From Ustulina deusta (taxonomy: Eukaryota; Ascomycota; Sordariomycetes; Xylariales; Xylariaceae), in the NCBI GenBank assembly GCA_023159155.1, contig JAJNNX010000005.1, forward strand, positions 310,001-374,000: 64,000 nucleotides of DNA, given 5' to 3'. Shown piece by piece: positions 59,835 to 64,000 of this stretch. The position numbers and the translations under genes were made by a program. The stretch's first letter is position 1; the number at the start of each line of letters is the position of its first letter. The notes beneath the pieces are model-generated. The model was not told the DNA's origin, did not search any database, and saw only the letters and a program-made list of their open reading frames with translations.

Positions 59835-61699
59835 TTACTAACCCTTTATTAATAAAAGAACTTATAAGTAGCACGGGCTACTTATTATATATATAACTAT
59901 CTAACTATATATATATAAATCTTTTTATATATTATTTATATTTAGTTTATTTTTATTTTATTTTATTTTATAATTAATATATATTTAAAACTTTAATTAG
60001 GAGCTTTACTTTTTAAAAAAATACCTGCTATAATAATTATAAGATTTATATAATTTTAAAAAAACTTAAAAAGCTTTACATTTTATTTAAACAATTAATG
60101 CTAAGCTAATTTTTAATTCTAGCTTTTAAAAAACTAATTATATTTTTTAACTAACTTTATTAATTAATATTAAAGCTAAAATCTTTAGTTAAAATAATAA
60201 ATTATAAATTTCAAATAAGACTTATTGCTAATAATATATAATAATAACTCTAATATAAATAATCCGAACTTTTTATAAAATAACCTAGCTAGCAAATTAT
60301 TATTAGTGCTTACTAATAAAGCAATATGTTTTAATTTTATAAATTTTATAAACTTATATTTATGTTTTAATAAAATTTTTATAATTAATATAAGTAGATA
60401 TTTATTTAGAGCTATACTAATATATATATTAGCTAAGTTTTATATTATAAGTTATAAAAATAATAATAATAAATTCTATAATATTTTTAAAAAACTTTAC
60501 TAGTTAATTTATAAACAATACTAGTAAGCTATTAATAATAATAATTTTATAAATATTTAATATAATTTTATAATAGATTAGATTTAAAAAAATATATTAA
60601 TTAAAGTTTATAACTTAATTATTTTAATAGAATATACTAATATTTATATTTTTTATTTTAAGCTAATAACTAAAAAAAAAAAATTAGTTTATTTAAAATT
60701 TAAAAATTTAATAAATTAAGAAATATTTAATAAAGCTTATTAAACTAATTAAAAAGTTTTATTTTAAAAAATATATTTTTAAACTATTATAGTAAAAGTT
60801 TAAAATTTTATTATTTAAAATCTATACTAATTAATAATAGTAATAAATTTAAATCTAAATATTATAATAGTCTATTTTAAAAAATTTAATAATAAGAACT
60901 TAGAACGCTTTAAAATAGTAAGCAGTTAAGTTAACTTTTTTTTAAAAAAACTTAAAAAAAAAAAAGCTAAGCTAGCTAAATCTAATTAATTAGTAATTAA
61001 CTTAGTAATTTATACCTAAAATATTATTTTAGGTTTTATTATTTTAAAAGCTATAATAAAAAGTAGCTATAAAAAGTTAGCTAAAATCAAAGTTCTAATT
61101 TTTTATAATAAAAATTTAAAAAATAAAGTTATTTTTTAAGTTTAATACTAATTTTAATTAAACTGTTTTTATATTAATAATAACTAGTTTAATAATAATA
61201 CTACAAAAATAGCTAATATTAAATCTTATTTAAAAAGTATAGTTATAAAATCTTTTTAGTTATATTTAAATAATATATATTTAAACTATATTAAAAAGTC
61301 TAAAAAGCTAATAATATATTTTATTTAGTAATATTTAGATTTAAACAAAAAGCAAAAGTTCTGCGTTAAGTTTAAAAAGTTAGAACTAAAATTTTTAGCT
61401 AAGTTTTAAAACTTTAAGAACTTTTTTATTTAATTAGCTAATAAGCAACAAATTACTAAATTTTTATAAAAATTTTTTTTTTATAAAAAAATTATATTTA
61501 ATAGATTAAAAAACTAAGTAATTAATTAATATTTTAATAATAAATATAATTTTAAAATGTTTGTTTTTTATTATAAATAATTAATATATAATATATTAAA
61601 AATAAATATAGTTATAAAACAATATAAAAATATTACTATAATAGCCTTTAGTAATAATATTAAATATTTTAGCTATATAAATTTTGCTTTAAATAATAT

Positions 61700-62270
61700 A
61701 TAAGAATTTTAAGCTAGTAGTAACTTTGATACTAAAGCTTTAGCTAGTACTAAGTAGTTTTATTTAAAGCTTAGTTTTAATAAAATAAAACGTTTAATAA
61801 AAAAAAAATATTTTATATATTATAAAAAAAAAATTATATTAAGAACTATTTTTTTATAAAAAAACTAAAACTAATAAATAAAAAATAAAAAGTATAGCTT
61901 ACTGCTTTATTTGCAAAATATAAATAAAAAGATTTATTAAAAAAGAATATTAAAACGGATAAAACAAAAAAGTCTAGCTTTAAAAAATATATATTTTTTT
62001 TTTAAAAAACTTGTTAGCTAAGCTAAATATTAATAATATAAAAAATTTTTTAATTTTATTTTTAAAAAAAGATTTTTTTATTATAAATTATATATTAATA
62101 TTAAATAAAATTATTATTATTATAAAAAATATTTTTATTAATATAAAAATAAATAAATATATTTTTATAAACTTTTGTTTTATAAAACTTATTTTGTTTA
62201 AACTAAATATTATAATTATAAATAATTTTTTAGAACAAATAGTTTTAAAATATAACGCCTAATTTTAATA
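61700..62270 (+). pseudogene. Decayed Gag zinc-knuckle and aspartic protease region
   Basis: At about 61790-61860 the frame reads KRLIKKKYFIYYKKKIIL, which has the spacing of a gypsy CCHC knuckle with Cys replaced by Tyr, as expected from TGT to TAT. At 62011-62262 an 83-codon stretch without stops ends IFINFCFIKLILFK and LEQIVLKYNA, similar in layout to the active-site-to-tail segment of gypsy proteases. The catalytic DTGA is no longer readable. The assignment rests on order and spacing and is moderate. Confidence 0.5.
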
Positions 62271-62989
62271 AAGTATTAAAAAAGCTATTATAGTAGATTT
62301 TTATTTATAAAGCAGGATTTTTAAAAATATTTTATTAATTAAAATTAAAATAAAATATAAACTATTAATTAAAAAGATATTTTATAAAATATATAATATT
62401 TTATTTAATTTATAAAAAAAGTATTATATTTTTTTGTTTAATTTGTTTTTAAAAAACTATAAAAAAACAAAAAAAAAACTTTTATAAAACAATACTTTGT
62501 TTATATATCTAACTATATTAAGTTAAAACTTATATATATTTTTTTTTAAAATATACAAACTTTATATAATAAGCTAACCTAAGCGCTACTTAACTTTTTA
62601 ATTATTATATGCAAAAAACAAGTAAAATAAGCCAACTTTATAGTTTTATTTAATTTTTAATAAAAAAAACTTATATTAAACTTTATACTAAAAAAATATA
62701 AAAAATAAACTATTAATTAGCTATTATTAAAACAAATCTTAAACCTTTATATATATTTTTACTAAAAAAAATAAAATAGCTATATAATATTTAAAAACTA
62801 TACTAATTATAAAAAAACGTAATCAAATAATATAAGTATTAGCTTATTACTAATATTATTATTATTAATACTATACTTTTTTTTAATATGTTTAAACGTA
62901 AAAAAATTAAAGCTTATGTTATAAATATTTATAAAATTAATATAGTTATTTATAATAAAAAAAATAAAAAGATATTTTTAAATAAAAAA

Positions 62990-63930
62990 TAAAAAAAGCT
63001 AAAATATAAAGCTTAAAAGCTAATTTTTAAAAAGTACTAAAATTTATTTAAAATTTTTAATAAAATTAATTCTAATAAATTATTTTTTAATTAATTAATT
63101 AATTACTATATTAAATTTATATTTAATAAAAATACTAAAGATTTTATAAATAATTTTTTATATTATATATTTTTAAAAAAATTAAAAGTTTTAAAAAAAT
63201 ATATAATAAATAATTTATAAAAAAAATTTATTAAACCTAAAAACGTTTTTTTTATTGCTTTAGTACTTTTTGTTTTAAAACTAAACAATAGTTTTTGTTT
63301 TTATATAAACTATTATAAAATTAATACTTTTTTAAAAAAAAAAATATTTATTACTACTAATTAAAAAAACTTTATTTTATATTTTAAAAACTAAAATTTT
63401 TATAAAAATTAATATTTAATAAATATTTTATTATATATAAATATATTTTAATTATAAAAATTTTATTATTTTTAAAATATATTATAGATTATTTAAATAT
63501 AAAGTACTACTTTTTAGTTTATTAAATAGTTTTGCTACTTTTTAATAATATATAAACAATATTTTAAGCAAATATTTAAATAATTTTTATAGTATATATA
63601 TTAATAATATATTAATTTATTTTAATAATTTAAAAAAATATTAAAAATATATAAAAAAAGTATTTAAATACTTAAAAGTTGTAAGTTTATAAATAGACCT
63701 AAAAAAGTATAAGTTCTATATTAGCAAGATTAAATATTTAAATTATATTATAAAACAAAATAAAATTAAAATATATTTTAAAAAAATATTAATAGTTTAT
63801 AATTAAATAAAGTTTATTTTTTTAAAAGCAACCTAATTTTTTTTAAAATTTTATAACTTTTATTAGTGTTTTATTAAATATTATAGCTAAATTACTAAGC
63901 TTTTATTTAATTTAATTAAAAAAAATATTA
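62990..63930 (+). pseudogene. Decayed Ty3/gypsy reverse transcriptase
   Basis: Readable RT landmarks occur in order. KKFIKPKNVFFIALVLFVLK starts near 63221, followed by NNSFCFYINYYKINT (the counterpart of the NGGLRFCVDYRKLN block). The catalytic box YINNILIYFNN lies at about 63597-63632, where both Asp codons are now Asn. After it come LKKYKFYISKIKYLNYII and a final FYNFY.CFIKYYS block that resembles FANFYRRFI. Multiple stops interrupt the frame. The G-to-A direction is consistent with RIP. Confidence 0.75.
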
Positions 63931-64000
63931 TATTTTATTAAAACAAAGCTTGTTAATATATTTTTAATAAACTTAAAAACAAACTAATAAATATTTTTAT

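Larger units (their letters stand above)
51671..64000. repeat. AT-rich isochore with RIP-like composition
   Basis: From about 51.67 kb to the window end the DNA is almost all A and T. Stretches near 56-58.5 kb have only a few C or G per 60 bases. The residual C is mostly followed by T and the residual G mostly preceded by A. That is what remains after exhaustive CpA-to-TpA (and TpG-to-TpA) change on both strands, the known pattern of repeat-induced point mutation. No intact gene is seen; the open frames at 60306-60503 and 62011-62262 are products of low-complexity DNA or of the decayed retroelement. Exceptions are the unmutated island at 53781-54142 and weaker patches near 53262-53290 and 55330-55650. 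It could be a RIPed transposon nest or part of a centromeric region. Confidence 0.9.
60300..64000 (+). mobile_element. RIP-degraded Ty3/gypsy LTR retrotransposon, running off the window
   Basis: Forward-strand translation, ignoring stops, still shows the order Gag zinc knuckle, protease, reverse transcriptase, which defines a gypsy-type gag-pol. The left limit is uncertain; I set it at about 60300 from the increase in coding-like patterns. RNase H and integrase should lie beyond 64000. The element is saturated with stop codons and G-to-A (and C-to-T) changes and cannot be active. Confidence 0.7.

Noticed and set aside
60306..60503. 65-codon frame in the AT-rich region
   Set aside because: It is composed almost only of Ile, Asn, Lys, Phe, Tyr and Leu, as expected of random A/T DNA.

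Overview
The window comes from a filamentous ascomycete (Pezizomycotina, probably Sordariomycetes). The support is nuclear genes with short GT-AG introns (about 50-80 bases, CTAAC/CTGAC-type branch sites), ascomycete-typical protein families, and a sharp switch at about 51.67 kb into extremely AT-rich DNA that looks like the product of repeat-induced point mutation (RIP). All gene models were spliced by hand: junctions were chosen so that frame, splice consensus and remembered family conservation agree. No search was run.

Layout, 1-51 kb: a gene-sparse but conventional core region with sixteen protein genes. In order: a RasGEF protein (+, 5' end probably cut by the window edge), a cytosolic GH63-like glycosidase of the yeast YMR196W type (+), ATP synthase OSCP ATP5 (-), a DUF2293 protein (+), ESCRT-III VPS20 (-), the ribosome-biogenesis AAA ATPase RIX7 (+), cytochrome c (-), a fungal mitochondrial membrane protein of unknown function (+), exosome subunit RRP42 (-), a short-chain dehydrogenase (+), arginyl-tRNA-protein transferase ATE1 (-), a Nudix DIPP-type hydrolase (+), a Ser/Ala/Gln-rich single-pass membrane protein (-), LSM1 (+), a secreted six-hairpin glycosidase-like protein (-), MOB1 (+), a mitochondrial carrier (-) and a small LYR-type protein (-) (eighteen including the last two). 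They do not form a pathway cluster. Themes that recur are mitochondria (ATP5, CYC1, carrier, LYR protein, inner-membrane protein) and RNA/protein turnover (RIX7, RRP42, LSM1, ATE1). Intergenic gaps are long (0.3-4.6 kb) and carry many copies of TACCTA/TAGGTA words.

51.67-64 kb: an AT-rich isochore with almost no C or G. Between 61.7 kb and the window end, a mutated Ty3/gypsy retrotransposon can still be read on the + strand in the order Gag zinc knuckle, protease, reverse transcriptase. A 362-bp island of normal composition (53781-54142) with TG...CA inverted termini and a TATA box looks like a solo LTR that escaped RIP. The isochore may be pericentromeric or an ordinary RIPed transposon nest.

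The most unusual signals are two apparent microexons (3 nt and 6 nt) in the two glycosidase genes, a GC-AG intron, an overlapping uORF/alternative start in the MOB1 leader, and the unmutated LTR island. I did not find a convincing new defence-like or multi-gene system.
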